NCBI RefSeq assembly: GCF_036226525.1
Contig: NZ_CP108487.1
Location: forward strand, 2,480,001-2,544,000
Direction of reading: 5' to 3'
Origin: Kribbella sp. NBC_01245
GTDB lineage: Bacteria > Actinomycetota > Actinomycetes > Propionibacteriales > Kribbellaceae
Length of the DNA stretch: 64,000 nucleotides
Shown here: positions 8,937-18,155 of the stretch, piece by piece
How positions within the stretch are numbered: position 1 is the stretch's first letter
Layout: every line of letters begins with the position of its first letter
Notes under the pieces: generated by a model
What the model was told of the DNA's origin: nothing
What the model saw: only the letters and a program-made list of their open reading frames with translations
Databases searched by the model: none
Program-made: the position numbers and the translations under genes

Positions 8937-9681
8937 GGACCTTCTCGATCTGCGCGCGGACGAACTTCCGCGCCAGCTCGCCTCGCTCGGCACGCCATTT
9001 GCGCGTGATGCCCAGATCGGCTTCGTAGCGGCGGCGGCAGATGTCGTCCACCAGTGCGGGCGGTGCCGCCAGTGAGTTCATCACGTCGAGCGCCTCGCCC
9101 TTGGTGATCAGGCGGCCGTCCTCCAGCGTCACCTTGGCCCGGGCGACCGTAAGCGGCCCAAGGTCCACCCAGACGTCCTTCTGCCAGATGCCCTTCTTGT
9201 CCGTTGCGGGATACCAGAAGTCGCGTAGGTCGGACCTGATGAATTCGGCCAGCTCCTCGTCCGACACCGGCGGAACGATCCCTGCCGGCTCAGGGCCGTA
9301 CAAGGTGAGTCCCCCGGCCAGGAGCTCCCGACGCATCACTGGCGTCAATGGTCGGCCAAGGGCTTTCCCGTGCGCCCAGGTCGGATGAAGTCGTCCAACG
9401 TCCGCAACGTGTGTCTTGTCGACGTACGTGCAGGAAAGCCGCTCAGCCAGCTCTGTGCGCTTCGCGAGCTTCTTGTGCATACCCCGCAGCTCTGCCTGCT
9501 GCGTGAGGTCCAACTCGCCAGCGGAGAGCACCACGAGGTCCACGTCACTACTACGCGGCTGGAAGTCGCCGAGGGCCAGTGAGCCGTGCGCCCAGATGGC
9601 CTCGACAGGCACCAGCTGCCGGACCTTACGTCCGAAGCGCTCCAGTAATTCGTCAGTCTCGTCAGTCTCGGCGGTAGACAT
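8923..9681 (-). CDS. Nucleotidyltransferase (aminoglycoside-adenylyltransferase-like fold)
   Basis: A 252-residue protein with the nucleotidyltransferase core GSLALGDFQPRSSDVDLVVL (about residues 33-52), giving the Gly-Ser and the two metal-binding Asp of the DxD motif, and a helical C-terminal domain of ANT(3'')/DUF4111 type. Such proteins transfer AMP to a small-molecule or RNA acceptor. Without flanking mobile DNA there is no reason to call it an acquired resistance gene. Its ATG lies only one base from the base of a 16-bp-stem hairpin that separates it from the upstream amidase gene, which leaves almost no 5' leader and suggests its promoter lies within or beyond the hairpin. Confidence 0.8.
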   Translation of the reverse strand: MSTAETDETDELLERFGRKVRQLVPVEAIWAHGSLALGDFQPRSSDVDLVVLSAGELDLTQQAELRGMHKKLAKRTELAERLSCTYVDKTHVADVGRLHPTWAHGKALGRPLTPVMRRELLAGGLTLYGPEPAGIVPPVSDEELAEFIRSDLRDFWYPATDKKGIWQKDVWVDLGPLTVARAKVTLEDGRLITKGEALDVMNSLAAPPALVDDICRRRYEADLGITRKWRAERGELARKFVRAQIEKVLSSP

Positions 9682-9682
9682 A

Positions 9683-9722
9683 CGACAAGCCTCTCACCAC
9701 CTGGGCGGTGAGAGGCTTGTCG
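9683..9722. terminator. Strong hairpin after the amidase gene
   Basis: A perfect 16-bp stem, CGACAAGCCTCTCACC (9683-9698) paired with 9707-9722, with an 8-nt loop. It starts 3 nt beyond the amidase stop codon (minus strand), as an intrinsic terminator should, and ends one base before the nucleotidyltransferase start codon. Confidence 0.8.
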
Positions 9723-9725
9723 GGC

Positions 9726-11648
9726 TCAGAAGGACAACCGAACATTTACGTCCGCGGCCCGGACGTAGAACATCCGATGGCCGAACCAGATCTGGTAGTA
9801 GCGGTCCTTGCCGACTACCTGGGTCTGGTCGAGCGGCGTGGATCCGTCGAAGGTCTTGGCGTAGTAGTAGTCCGTCTGGATGTCCCGGTCACCGATCGGG
9901 TACGACTGGCCCTTGCCGATCGTGTACTGCAACGGCGTGACCGTCTGGTACGGGATCTCGGCCGGGTAGGCCTCCTTCTCCGGGTACGCCCGGCCATAGA
10001 CCGGCACAGACTCCAGACCCGCCTTAGGCGTCACCACGAGGCTGGGCTTGGTGTAGGCGTCCTTGTTGGCCTGAGTGTTCTTGAACCACCCCTTGGCGCC
10101 CAAGTACCAGACGGCGATCCAGTCACCCTGAACCTCTGCCACGACGTACGACGAACCTGCGGCGATGCGCGCGCCGTGATCCGACACATGCGTTGTGCTG
10201 TAGGAACCGTCCGGCCTGAGACCGAAGTCCTTCACCAGCGGCGCAGCGTCGTCCGGAGCCGTCCGCAGGTACACGAAGTTCGACCCCTGCGGGACGCAAC
10301 CAGTGGAGCTGCAACCGGTGATGACCTGGTTGTTGCCTTCGAAGCCGGGCTTGATGATCACCGGCGAACCGACGCGGACCGGCAACGGCGTGCCCTTGAT
10401 CGGTGCGCCCATGTACTCGAAGTAGCGCTCCCAGTCCCAGTAGGGTCCCGGGTCCCAGTGCATGCCACGGACCGTTCCCGGCACTGTGCCCGGCACCTGG
10501 TCGTGCCCGATGATGTGGGCCCGGTCCAGCGGGATGTCGTACTTGTTGGCCAGGTACTTCACCAGGCGAGCCGAGTTCCGGTAGAGCGCCTCGGTGTACC
10601 AGGTGGCGCCCTGGGCCGCGAAGCCCTCGTGCTCGATACCGATCGAGTGCGAGTTCACGTACCAGTTGCCGGCGTGCCAGGCGACGTCCTTGTGCGGCAC
10701 GTGCTGCCAGGTCTTCCCGTCGGACGAGCGCATCGTGTACTGCCAGCTCACGTACTTCGGGTTCTGGACCAGGTTGAGCGTGCCCTGCCACCCGCCTTCG
10801 GTGTCGTGCACGACGATGTAGTCGATCTTCATGTCGTTGGGCCGGTCGGCCTTGTCGTGGTTGCCGTAAGCGCCCGGGTTCGGCTTGCCGTACCACTCGT
10901 ACGGCGCCGGCAGCCACTCGCACGCGACCGTCTTCGGGCAATCCGACTGGTCGTCGACGGGGTCAACGCCCTCGGGCAACGCCAGCAGCGACAGCTGGGA
11001 CTTGTCCGGAATCGCTTGCAGAGCAGGGAGTACGACGCGCTGGCCGAGGTTCGTCGTACGGGCCGCGCCCTTGGCCAGCAGCGTGAAGACGTCGTCCGCG
11101 AAGATGCCCGCGGCCGTCCGGTCCTCGGCGCCGATGTACGCCCCGATCGCGGCGTACCACTCACCGGGGGCGGTGTCCGCGCCCGTCGGCAGACCGAGCT
11201 TTCGCTGCTGCTCGGCCAGCAGAGCGGCACCGCCGGCAACGTTGGCGGCGGTGTCCGCTCTGAGGGTGGCCGGGGCGAGCCCGGTCAGTTCGGAGGCGCG
11301 ATAGAGGGTGTTCAGCGAGTCCGCGGTGGCGGTGACGCGCTGGCCCGATCGCTCCCTGGTGGTGGTCGGGTCGACGGCCGTGAGGTGCAGCGGGCCGTAA
11401 CCACCCGACGTACTCGATTTGCCCTCATGGTCGTCCCAGCGCGACTGCGCATAGGAGACCGCGAGCAGGATGGATTCCGGTACGCCGTACTGGGCCGAGG
11501 CCGCCTTGAAGGCGGCGGCCAGCGCATCCGGACCGGACTCTTGCACGGTCACGGGGGCGGCTGGCGGCTCGGCTGACGACACGCCGGTCACCGCCATCGG
11601 CAGCGCGACTGCTGCCAATGCGGCGAGAATCTTCGGACGACGACGCAT
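9726..11648 (-). CDS. Secreted N-acetylmuramoyl-L-alanine amidase (Amidase_2/PGRP)
   Basis: Secreted peptidoglycan hydrolase of 640 residues, with a signal peptide ending near VSSAEPP. Residues 35-190 form a helical lysozyme/transglycosylase-like region (YGVPESILLAVSYAQSRWDD, then GGYGPLHL). Residues about 270-430 are the Amidase_2 domain, with zinc ligands in YIVVHDTEGG and HIIGHDQVPG, the GIEHEGF strand and HWDPGPYWDW. The C-terminal 200 residues include an SH3-like stretch (YVVAEVQGDWIAVWYLGAKGW) that probably binds the wall. It cleaves the bond between MurNAc and the stem peptide. A single gene, ended by the hairpin at 9683-9722. Confidence 0.92.
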   Translation of the reverse strand: MRRRPKILAALAAVALPMAVTGVSSAEPPAAPVTVQESGPDALAAAFKAASAQYGVPESILLAVSYAQSRWDDHEGKSSTSGGYGPLHLTAVDPTTTRERSGQRVTATADSLNTLYRASELTGLAPATLRADTAANVAGGAALLAEQQRKLGLPTGADTAPGEWYAAIGAYIGAEDRTAAGIFADDVFTLLAKGAARTTNLGQRVVLPALQAIPDKSQLSLLALPEGVDPVDDQSDCPKTVACEWLPAPYEWYGKPNPGAYGNHDKADRPNDMKIDYIVVHDTEGGWQGTLNLVQNPKYVSWQYTMRSSDGKTWQHVPHKDVAWHAGNWYVNSHSIGIEHEGFAAQGATWYTEALYRNSARLVKYLANKYDIPLDRAHIIGHDQVPGTVPGTVRGMHWDPGPYWDWERYFEYMGAPIKGTPLPVRVGSPVIIKPGFEGNNQVITGCSSTGCVPQGSNFVYLRTAPDDAAPLVKDFGLRPDGSYSTTHVSDHGARIAAGSSYVVAEVQGDWIAVWYLGAKGWFKNTQANKDAYTKPSLVVTPKAGLESVPVYGRAYPEKEAYPAEIPYQTVTPLQYTIGKGQSYPIGDRDIQTDYYYAKTFDGSTPLDQTQVVGKDRYYQIWFGHRMFYVRAADVNVRLSF

Positions 11649-11823
11649 GATTTGATCTCCCTGACCCGATGGGGGGTGGCCCGGGTCCGGTCCTCACACA
11701 GACCGGTTGGCTCGTTCACTCTGGGTCGCACCGCAGGTCTATGTCAACGGTTTACGGAAACTGCGGGGGGAATCGTTCAATGCTGACCGAATTGCAGGAT
11801 CCACGGGGAAGACGGAGCAGGTC

Positions 11824-12435
11824 ATGGAAGCGTTGCCGCTGGCATTCACCACGGGCTGGGCGAGCGGGATCAACGCCTATGCCTGCGTTCTGATCCTCGG
11901 CCTGCTCGGCCGGTTCGCGGACGTCGACCAGATTCCGGACGCGCTCGGCCGCACCGACGTGCTGATCGTGGCCGGCGTGCTGTTCGCGTTCGAGTTCGTC
12001 GCGGACAAGATCCCGTACGTCGACTCCGCCTGGGACACCATCTCCACCGTGATCCGGCCGACCGTAGGCGCGGTCATCGCGGCCCTGATGGCCAGCGACA
12101 CCACCACCCTCAACCAGGCGATCGTGGCTGCGACCGGTGGCGGCGTGGCCCTCATCTCGCACCTGATCAAGGCGAGTTTGCGGCTCGCGATCAACACCTC
12201 CCCCGAGCCCGTCACGAACATCGCCGTCAGCTCCGGCGAGGACGTCGCCGTGGCCGGAGTCGTATCCCTGGCCGCCTTCCATCCCGAGATCGCGTTGATC
12301 ATCAGCGCGATCCTGCTGGTGCTCGGTGCAATCGGGGTCTATCTCGCCATGAGGCTGATCCGCCGCGGGCTCGCCCGCTACCGGGCCTGGCGGGAAAGAC
12401 GGACCGCCCCCGCGAACGGGAACGGCGCCCTCTGA
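11824..12435 (+). CDS. DUF4126 integral membrane protein
   Basis: A 203-residue membrane protein with four or five hydrophobic segments (about residues 4-26, 41-60, 76-92, 98-118 and 155-180) and a basic C-terminus RRGLARYRAWRERR. DUF4126 has no known function. The start ATG 11824 follows GGAGCAGGTC. Upstream in-frame starts would add a hydrophilic leader and are rejected. Its TGA overlaps the next gene's ATG (TGATG), so it is co-translated with the desaturase-like enzyme. Confidence 0.85.
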   Translation: MEALPLAFTTGWASGINAYACVLILGLLGRFADVDQIPDALGRTDVLIVAGVLFAFEFVADKIPYVDSAWDTISTVIRPTVGAVIAALMASDTTTLNQAIVAATGGGVALISHLIKASLRLAINTSPEPVTNIAVSSGEDVAVAGVVSLAAFHPEIALIISAILLVLGAIGVYLAMRLIRRGLARYRAWRERRTAPANGNGAL

Positions 12436-13742
12436 TGGCCCGCGTCATCGTCATCGGGGCCGGCCTCGGTGGCCTCGCCGCCGCCGCCCGGATCGCCAAA
12501 CTCGGCCACCAGGTCACCGTCTGCGAACGCCGCGACCGGATCGGCGGCGTGCTCGGCAACATCGAGGCCGACGGCTTCCGCTGGGACGCGGCCGCCGCCA
12601 GTACGACGCTGCCGGCCACCTTGCGCGACCTGTTCCGCAAATCCGGCCGACCGCTCGAGCAGGTCGCCCAACTCGACCCGATCCAGGAACCACGCCGCCA
12701 CCTCTTCACCGACGGCACCGTGCTGGACCTCCCGCTGACCGATCGCGCGGGCCAACTCGACGCCTGGCGGGACCTGGCGGGCGAGAAGGCCTCGCTGGAG
12801 TGGACCGACCTCGTCGACTCGTACGGCGAGACCTGGCAGGTGCTGCGGAAGAACGCGCTCGAGGCTCCCCTGCCGGACAAGGGTTCCTTCAGCGCTTGGC
12901 GGGCGCTGCGGCCTTGGCAGTCGCTGGAGAAGGTCGGCCGGCGCAAGCTGAGCGACGAGCGGGCTCGGGACGTGCTGGCGTTCCACGCGACCTTGCAGGG
13001 GTCAGAGCCATCGAAGACGCCGGGCTACTTCGGCGTTGGCGCGTACCTCGAGCGGACTTTCGGTCGCTGGACGTTCGACGACGGGTTCGCCGTACTGGTC
13101 GATGCCCTGGGCAAGCGTCTGGCCGAACGCAAGGTCGAGGTACAGCTGGGTGTCGACGTGGCCGGCGTGCTGACGGCCGATGGCGTGGTGACCGGGGTCC
13201 GGCTGGCTGACGGGACCGAGATGCCGGCGGATCTGGTCGTGAGCGATATCGATCCGCGCGAGCTTTTCGAACACCTGGTGGTCGATCCGGCCGCCAAGAA
13301 GGAACGCAAGCGCATCCTCTCGACGCACCTGGCCGAGTCGCAGTACGTCGTCCACCTTGGTCTGCGCGAGCCCTTGCCGGAGCTGCCGTTCGAGACCGTG
13401 CTGCACGGCGATCCGCCCGTGCTGATCCGCCGAGCCGGTCAAGCGCCGCCTGGGCACCAGGGCTGGTCGGTGCTCGTCCACGGCTATCCCAGCGACGACG
13501 TGGTCGATCTGCTGGTCGCGCGCGGGCTGCCGATCCGCGATCACGTGGTGAGTCGGCAGACCTCCGGATCCTGGTGGACGGGGATCGCCTGGGAGGGTGC
13601 GCGCACCGCGAGCCGGCGGGCCAAGAACGTCACCGGGGTGAAGGGGCTGTACTGCGTGGGCGCGGGCGCGCACCCGGGCGGCGGCGTACCGGCGGTCGTG
13701 CTTGGGGCCGCGATCGTCGCGGACGCGGTGGGCAAAGCGTAA
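12435..13742 (+). CDS. Phytoene desaturase/retinol saturase-like FAD oxidoreductase
   Basis: A 435-residue NAD(P)/FAD-dependent oxidoreductase. The N-terminus is a classic Rossmann dinucleotide fold (VIGAGLGGLAAAARIAKLGHQVTVCER), and the C-terminus has the CrtI-family FAD signature GLYCVGAGAHPGGGVPAV. No carotenoid genes (crtB, crtE) are adjacent, so a carotenoid role is not supported; related proteins act on varied lipids. It overlaps the DUF4126 membrane protein by one base, which suggests a membrane-bound substrate. The GGPP synthase is 8 kb away and not in the same unit. Confidence 0.82.
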   Translation: MARVIVIGAGLGGLAAAARIAKLGHQVTVCERRDRIGGVLGNIEADGFRWDAAAASTTLPATLRDLFRKSGRPLEQVAQLDPIQEPRRHLFTDGTVLDLPLTDRAGQLDAWRDLAGEKASLEWTDLVDSYGETWQVLRKNALEAPLPDKGSFSAWRALRPWQSLEKVGRRKLSDERARDVLAFHATLQGSEPSKTPGYFGVGAYLERTFGRWTFDDGFAVLVDALGKRLAERKVEVQLGVDVAGVLTADGVVTGVRLADGTEMPADLVVSDIDPRELFEHLVVDPAAKKERKRILSTHLAESQYVVHLGLREPLPELPFETVLHGDPPVLIRRAGQAPPGHQGWSVLVHGYPSDDVVDLLVARGLPIRDHVVSRQTSGSWWTGIAWEGARTASRRAKNVTGVKGLYCVGAGAHPGGGVPAVVLGAAIVADAVGKA

Positions 13743-13845
13743 GTACCTGTTCTGAGACCGGCTGCGGACGGGACATGGCGGCGGAATAGACTCGGTCGTT
13801 CATGTGTTCATGCCGGGGTCGCGCCCGGCAGCAGAGAGGACCCTG

Positions 13846-16083
13846 GTGGATCACTCCCCCGAGTCAACCGGTCTCCCGACCGATCCCAATCCCGGCACAG
13901 CCACTGTCTCCGAAAGTGTGGAGCGGGCTGAGCTGGCCGCTGAGCAGGCGCACGTCGACCTGGTCTACGGCCGGGTCGAGGAGGCTGCCCGGTCGGCTGC
14001 CCGGATCGCGGTGGACGGTCACCAGCGGGCCCAGGCGGAGCGGGTCGGCATGGTCCGCGACGAGGAGATCACCGGCCTGTACGAGCGGGACGTGCTGGTC
14101 TTCGCGTCCGCCCGCCGGATCGCCGAGCTGGACGCCGAACACGAGGGCCTGGTCTTCGGCCGGCTCGACTCGGACCCGCGCGACGCCGTCGAGCCCGCCT
14201 CGACCGCCGCGGACCTGGACACGCTGTACGTCGGCCGGATCGGCGTTCGCGACGCGGAGTACGAGCCGCTCGTGATCGACTGGCGCGCGCCTGCCGCGGA
14301 GCCGTTCTACCGCGCCACCTCGGCCGACCGCCTGGGCGTCGTACGGCGCCGGGTGCTGCGTTGCCGTGGCGCCAAGATCATCGGCCTGGAAGACGATCTG
14401 CTGGCGCCCGAGCGCGCCCCCGAGGACCTGCCGGTGATGGGTGAGGGCGCGCTGATGGCGGCGCTGTCCCGGGCCCGTGGCCACACGATGCGTGACATCG
14501 TTGCGACGATCCAAGCCGAACAGGACAAGGCGATCCGCGCTCCCGCCCGAGGCGTCACGGTCATCGGCGGTGGGCCCGGCACGGGTAAGACGGTCGTCGC
14601 GCTGCACCGCGCGGCGTACCTGCTGTATTCGGACCGGCGCCGGTTCGAGCGCGGCGGCGTACTGGTGATCGGCCCGTCGGCCGCGTTCATGGCGTATATC
14701 GAGCGAGTGCTGCCGAGCCTCGGCGAGAACACCGTCGCCCTGCGCGCGATGGGCGAAATCGTCGACGGCGTGTCCGCGACGGCCGTCGACACGGCGGACG
14801 TCGCGCGGATCAAGGGCTCGCTGCGGATGCGCCAACTGCTTTCGCGCGCCGCCCGCGACCGTGTCCCCGGTGCGCCGACGTCGCTGCGGGTCTTCATCGG
14901 TGGCGCCTCGGTCGAGCTCGACGCGAACGCCCTCGACAACGTCCGCCGCAACGCCCTGCGTCGTACCCAGCGCAACAAGGCCGGGACCGAGGCCCGGCGT
15001 GGCCTGGTCAACGCATTGTGGCAGCGGTTCCCCGAGGACCTGCGCAACGGCAAGCTGGACAGCCGCGAGTCCTTCGGCGACGCCGTCACCGACCTGCCGG
15101 CATTCACGTCGTTCCTCGCCAGGTGGTGGCCGACGTTGCTGCCGGTCGACGTACTGCGTTGGCTGGGCGATGCGCGCCGCGTCCGGCACTGGGGACGGCA
15201 TGACTTCAGCGACGCCGAGGTTGGCTTGCTGGCCGAGGCGATCGGTTCCGCGAGCGAGCTGACCGTGGCGGATATCGCCTTGCTGGACGAGCTCGACCAG
15301 TTGCTAGGACGGCCGTTGCCGCCGGAGAAAGATGAGGAGTTCGACTGGCTGGAAGGCCTGTCCGACGGCGTCAACGAGGTGCTCACCAGTTCGGAGCGGC
15401 GGGCCCGCGCGATCGCGGCGGCCGAGGCCGAGGAGATCGCCGAGTACGCGCACGTCCTGGTCGACGAGGCGCAGGACCTCTCACCGATGCAGTGGCGGAT
15501 GGTCACCCGGCGCGGCCCGCAGGCCAGCTGGACGATCGTCGGCGACCCGGCCCAGAGCGCCTGGCACGACCCGGCCGAGGCGACCGCCGCGATGGACTCG
15601 ATGCTGAGTCACCTGCAACGGCACACCTTCCGGCTCTCGACCAACTACCGGAACTCGGCCGAGATCTACGCCTTCGCCGGTGAGGTGATCCGGCGCGAGA
15701 TCCCGGACGCCGACCTGCCCAACGCCGTACGCGAAACCGGCGTCCAGCCCGAGCACCGCCACGTCGAGGTCGCCCAGGTCGCCGACGCCGCCACGGCCGC
15801 CGCCAGCGAACTCCTCGCCCTGGTCGAAGGCACCGTCGGCGTCATCGTCCCGCCGCGTTTGCGGGCCGAGGTCGGCAAAGCGCTCGCCGAAGTCGGCAAC
15901 CCCCGCGTCGCGGCCCTCAGCCCGCTGGAGTCAAAGGGCCTGGAGTACGACGCGGTAGTAGTCGTCGAGCCCGACGCGATCGTGACGGACACGCTCGGCG
16001 GCTTACGCGCGCTATACGTCGTACTAACCCGCGCCACCCAACGAATGATCACCGTAAACAGCACCACCAACTGGCTCCCTTAA
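13846..16083 (+). CDS. HelD-family ATP-dependent RNA polymerase recycling factor
   Basis: A 745-residue UvrD-like ATPase of the HelD type, which binds RNA polymerase and releases it from stalled complexes; some actinobacterial members (HelR) give rifamycin tolerance. The N-terminal 110 residues are the HelD coiled-coil arm, then the IDWRAPAAEPFYRA segment typical of the family. Walker A GGGPGTGKT is at residues 241-249 and Walker B DEAQD at 540-544, with GDPAQS and the motif LESKGLEYDAVVVVEPD at the C-terminus. GTG 13846 is chosen because AGAGAGGA precedes it; ATG 13804 has no ribosome site. The rifamycin-associated promoter element was looked for upstream and not seen. Confidence 0.92.
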   Translation: MDHSPESTGLPTDPNPGTATVSESVERAELAAEQAHVDLVYGRVEEAARSAARIAVDGHQRAQAERVGMVRDEEITGLYERDVLVFASARRIAELDAEHEGLVFGRLDSDPRDAVEPASTAADLDTLYVGRIGVRDAEYEPLVIDWRAPAAEPFYRATSADRLGVVRRRVLRCRGAKIIGLEDDLLAPERAPEDLPVMGEGALMAALSRARGHTMRDIVATIQAEQDKAIRAPARGVTVIGGGPGTGKTVVALHRAAYLLYSDRRRFERGGVLVIGPSAAFMAYIERVLPSLGENTVALRAMGEIVDGVSATAVDTADVARIKGSLRMRQLLSRAARDRVPGAPTSLRVFIGGASVELDANALDNVRRNALRRTQRNKAGTEARRGLVNALWQRFPEDLRNGKLDSRESFGDAVTDLPAFTSFLARWWPTLLPVDVLRWLGDARRVRHWGRHDFSDAEVGLLAEAIGSASELTVADIALLDELDQLLGRPLPPEKDEEFDWLEGLSDGVNEVLTSSERRARAIAAAEAEEIAEYAHVLVDEAQDLSPMQWRMVTRRGPQASWTIVGDPAQSAWHDPAEATAAMDSMLSHLQRHTFRLSTNYRNSAEIYAFAGEVIRREIPDADLPNAVRETGVQPEHRHVEVAQVADAATAAASELLALVEGTVGVIVPPRLRAEVGKALAEVGNPRVAALSPLESKGLEYDAVVVVEPDAIVTDTLGGLRALYVVLTRATQRMITVNSTTNWLP

Positions 16084-16119
16084 GGCTGCGCCCGCGGGTG
16101 GTCGTTACCTTCTCCGAAA

Positions 16120-17355
16120 GTGTCGGTGCGGCTGGTTAATGTCCTGCGGGTGTTGAGACCTGGCGCGCTGGGACGCGATTTCGAACTGTTGTGGCTCGCC
16201 TACTCGACCAGCGCGGTCGGTACGGCGCTCGCCGCGGGCGCGCTGCCGTTGATCGCGATCACGGTGCTCGACGTGTCGACCTTGCAGGTGTCGTTACTCG
16301 CGACCCTGTCGGGCCTCGCCGGTGCCGTGATAGCGCTGCCGTTCGGCGGGCTGATCGAGCATCGCCGAAAACGGCCGGTGATGATCTTCACGGACCTGGT
16401 GCGCTTCGCCGCCGCTGCGAGCATCCCGGTCGCCGCGCTGCTCGGTGGGTTGACGTACTTGCAGCTCTGCCTGGTCGCCTTCGTCACCACCTCGGCGACG
16501 ATCGCCTTCACCGCGGCGAGTGGCGCCCACCTGAAGGCGCTCGTCCCGGCCGGTGGTCTGACCGAAGCGAACAGCCGGATCGAGTCGGCCTTCTGGTTCA
16601 GCAACACCCTCGGTACGCCGATCGGCGGCGGCCTCATCTCGTTGCTCGGGGCAACCACCACGATGGCGCTGGACGCGATCAGCTATCTCTTGTCCGCCTT
16701 CGGAGTAAGCCGCATCCGCCGCCCCGAGCCGCCTCCCCCGATCCGGACCGTGAAGCCCTCGAAAGACCTGGTCACGGGGTGGCGCCAGATCTTCGCGCAT
16801 CGCGGTCTGAACGCCCTGTTCTGGAACTCCCAACTCTTCGGCGGTTCCGTCATGCTGGTCTCGCCGCTGCTGGCCGTCCTGATGCTGCGCGATCTCCATT
16901 TCGCGCCCTGGCAATACGGTCTGGTCCTAGGCGCTCCCTGCCTCGGCGGCATCCTCGGCGCTCGGTCTACCCCCTGGCTGACCAACCGGTACGGCGCCCA
17001 CCGCGTCCTCCTCGTCTCGGGCGTCGCACGCGCCATCTGGCTCCTCCCCATGCCCTTCGCCGGACCGGGCACAACCGGCATGGTCCTCCTCATCACCACC
17101 CAATTCGGCCTACTCATCTCGGCCGGCATCTTCAACCCGTCCTTCGCCACCTACCGCCTGAACGCAGTCGAAGACGGCTACCTCTCCCGAGTCACCACCT
17201 CCTGGTCCATAAGCTCCCGAACCACCCAACCCCTAGCCATAGCCGCCGGCGGCCTCCTAACCACCGTTCTCCCCCTCCCCACCACCCTCCTCCTGGCCGC
17301 CCTAACCTGCCTCCTAAGCGCCCTCCTCCTCCCGTGGCACACCCCCACCCCCTAA
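16120..17355 (+). CDS. MFS exporter (MFS_3/EntS-like)
   Basis: A 411-residue major-facilitator transporter of the 12-helix exporter type. The motif between helices 2 and 3 is GGLIEHRRKRPVMI, and the N-terminal half carries LKALVPAGGLTEANSRIESAFWFSNTLGTPIGGG, typical of the MFS_3 group that includes enterobactin exporters. The substrate is unknown. The start is GTG 16120 with no ribosome site; TTACCT about 10 bases upstream could be a -10 element for a leaderless message. The last 130 bases are markedly poor in G on the coding strand, as in other genes that abut the repeat islands. Confidence 0.87.
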   Translation: MSVRLVNVLRVLRPGALGRDFELLWLAYSTSAVGTALAAGALPLIAITVLDVSTLQVSLLATLSGLAGAVIALPFGGLIEHRRKRPVMIFTDLVRFAAAASIPVAALLGGLTYLQLCLVAFVTTSATIAFTAASGAHLKALVPAGGLTEANSRIESAFWFSNTLGTPIGGGLISLLGATTTMALDAISYLLSAFGVSRIRRPEPPPPIRTVKPSKDLVTGWRQIFAHRGLNALFWNSQLFGGSVMLVSPLLAVLMLRDLHFAPWQYGLVLGAPCLGGILGARSTPWLTNRYGAHRVLLVSGVARAIWLLPMPFAGPGTTGMVLLITTQFGLLISAGIFNPSFATYRLNAVEDGYLSRVTTSWSISSRTTQPLAIAAGGLLTTVLPLPTTLLLAALTCLLSALLLPWHTPTP

Positions 17356-17435
17356 CGCTCGTAACCCGCCACGACGTCGATTCGCCCGCATCCGCTCGAG
17401 CACCCACCCGAGCGCCGACCGCGACCACCCACGTT

Positions 17436-17524
17436 GCGTCGATTGGTCTGAATTCGCCCGCCCCTTTGTACGGCGGGTTCGCGTGGAAGCGGACGTAGGC
17501 GGGCGAATTCTGACGAATCGTCGC
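17436..17524. repeat. R5 hairpin repeat, copy 1
   Basis: Inverted repeat with 27-nt arms (17436-17462 and 17498-17524, 24 of 27 pairs) around a 35-nt loop ending GGAAGCGGACGTA. The second copy at 55654-55741 shares arms and loop end. Both copies lie downstream of a stop codon and 45-46 bases before a copy of the 140-bp palindromic element. Confidence 0.8.
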
Positions 17525-17570
17525 CGACGCCTGCCCGGCATCAGCCTTTGGTCCGGGGTCTTTTGGTGGG

Positions 17571-17711
17571 CACCCGTCCCCCTGAGTTCTTCCGAATTGT
17601 CAGGTGAACCCGGGCCGCGTCAAGGGCTCCATCACCTAACGGTGACGCTAACGCGCCATTGACCCGACCCGGGTCCACCAAAGGGCAGCGGGCTATCAGG
17701 GGGGACGGGTG
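17571..17711 (+). repeat. MITE-like palindromic element, copy A
   Basis: About 141 bp bounded by terminal inverted repeats CACCCGTCCCCCTGA (17571-17585) and TCAGGGGGGACGGGTG (17696-17711). The interior is itself near-palindromic: an outer GC-rich arm, then GTCAAGGGC opposite a degenerate GCGCCATTGAC, then TCACC/GGTGA around TAAC. It lies 215 bases after the MFS stop codon and in the gene's direction. Four other copies are described at 20305, 36223, 55787 and 57872. Confidence 0.85.
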
Positions 17712-17782
17712 AGGTCTGCCCGTTCGCTCGAGCCGTCGCGATCGACCCGTACACCCTTCCCCACGCCATTCCCAACGCCCAC

Positions 17783-17829
17783 GCGAATTTGTGGACAACC
17801 CTCCCGCGAAGTGCCTCGTTATGCGCGCC
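17783..17829 (+). repeat. 47-nt conserved motif with DnaA-box sequence, left copy
   Basis: This 47-nt segment recurs almost unchanged in inverted orientation at 20027-20074. It contains TGTGGACAA (17790-17798), the complement of the consensus DnaA box TTGTCCACA. The two copies flank the palindrome array and IS30 element. Confidence 0.75.
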
Positions 17830-18019
17830 CAATACCGCGCCCAATACCGCGCCCATTTCGCGCCACACCGCGCCGCGTCATATACCGCGCCACATGCCGG
17901 ATACCGCGCCACGTGCCGCTCGGTCGTACCGCTGCCGCGTGACCCGCGTGAGCCGTGTGACCCTGGGCGATCCCGCGTGCCCGGCGCTGGCGGTGCTCGC
18001 CGGCCCAGGCTCTCGGGAG

Positions 18020-18118
18020 CTCCCTATTCCGAGGGTCGACTCTCGGAATGGGGGGGTGGACTCGCCAAACTTGGCGGGTCGACGCCCGAATTCGGAGGTC
18101 GACCCTCGAAATCCTGAG
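18020..18118. repeat. P3 palindrome cluster, copy 1
   Basis: Three short palindromes in series: one centred in CCGAGGGTCGACTCTCGG (18022-18054), one centred on CCAAACTTGG, and one centred on GAATTC. Successive units are joined by GTCGAC-like sequence. A closely related series is at 36587-36682. Confidence 0.7.
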
Positions 18119-18155
18119 GCGCGCGCCATCGATCAGCGCGATTGGCCAAATAGCT

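Noticed and set aside
8923..9681. Acquired aminoglycoside resistance gene
   Set aside because: Has the nucleotidyltransferase fold, but sits among core genes with no mobile flanks and no feature fixing the substrate.
9708..11576. 622-codon open frame on the plus strand
   Set aside because: Antisense to the amidase, which has a signal peptide and complete zinc site; the shadow frame has none.
13743..13845. Rifamycin-associated element upstream of the HelD gene
   Set aside because: The expected palindromic element is not present in this gap.
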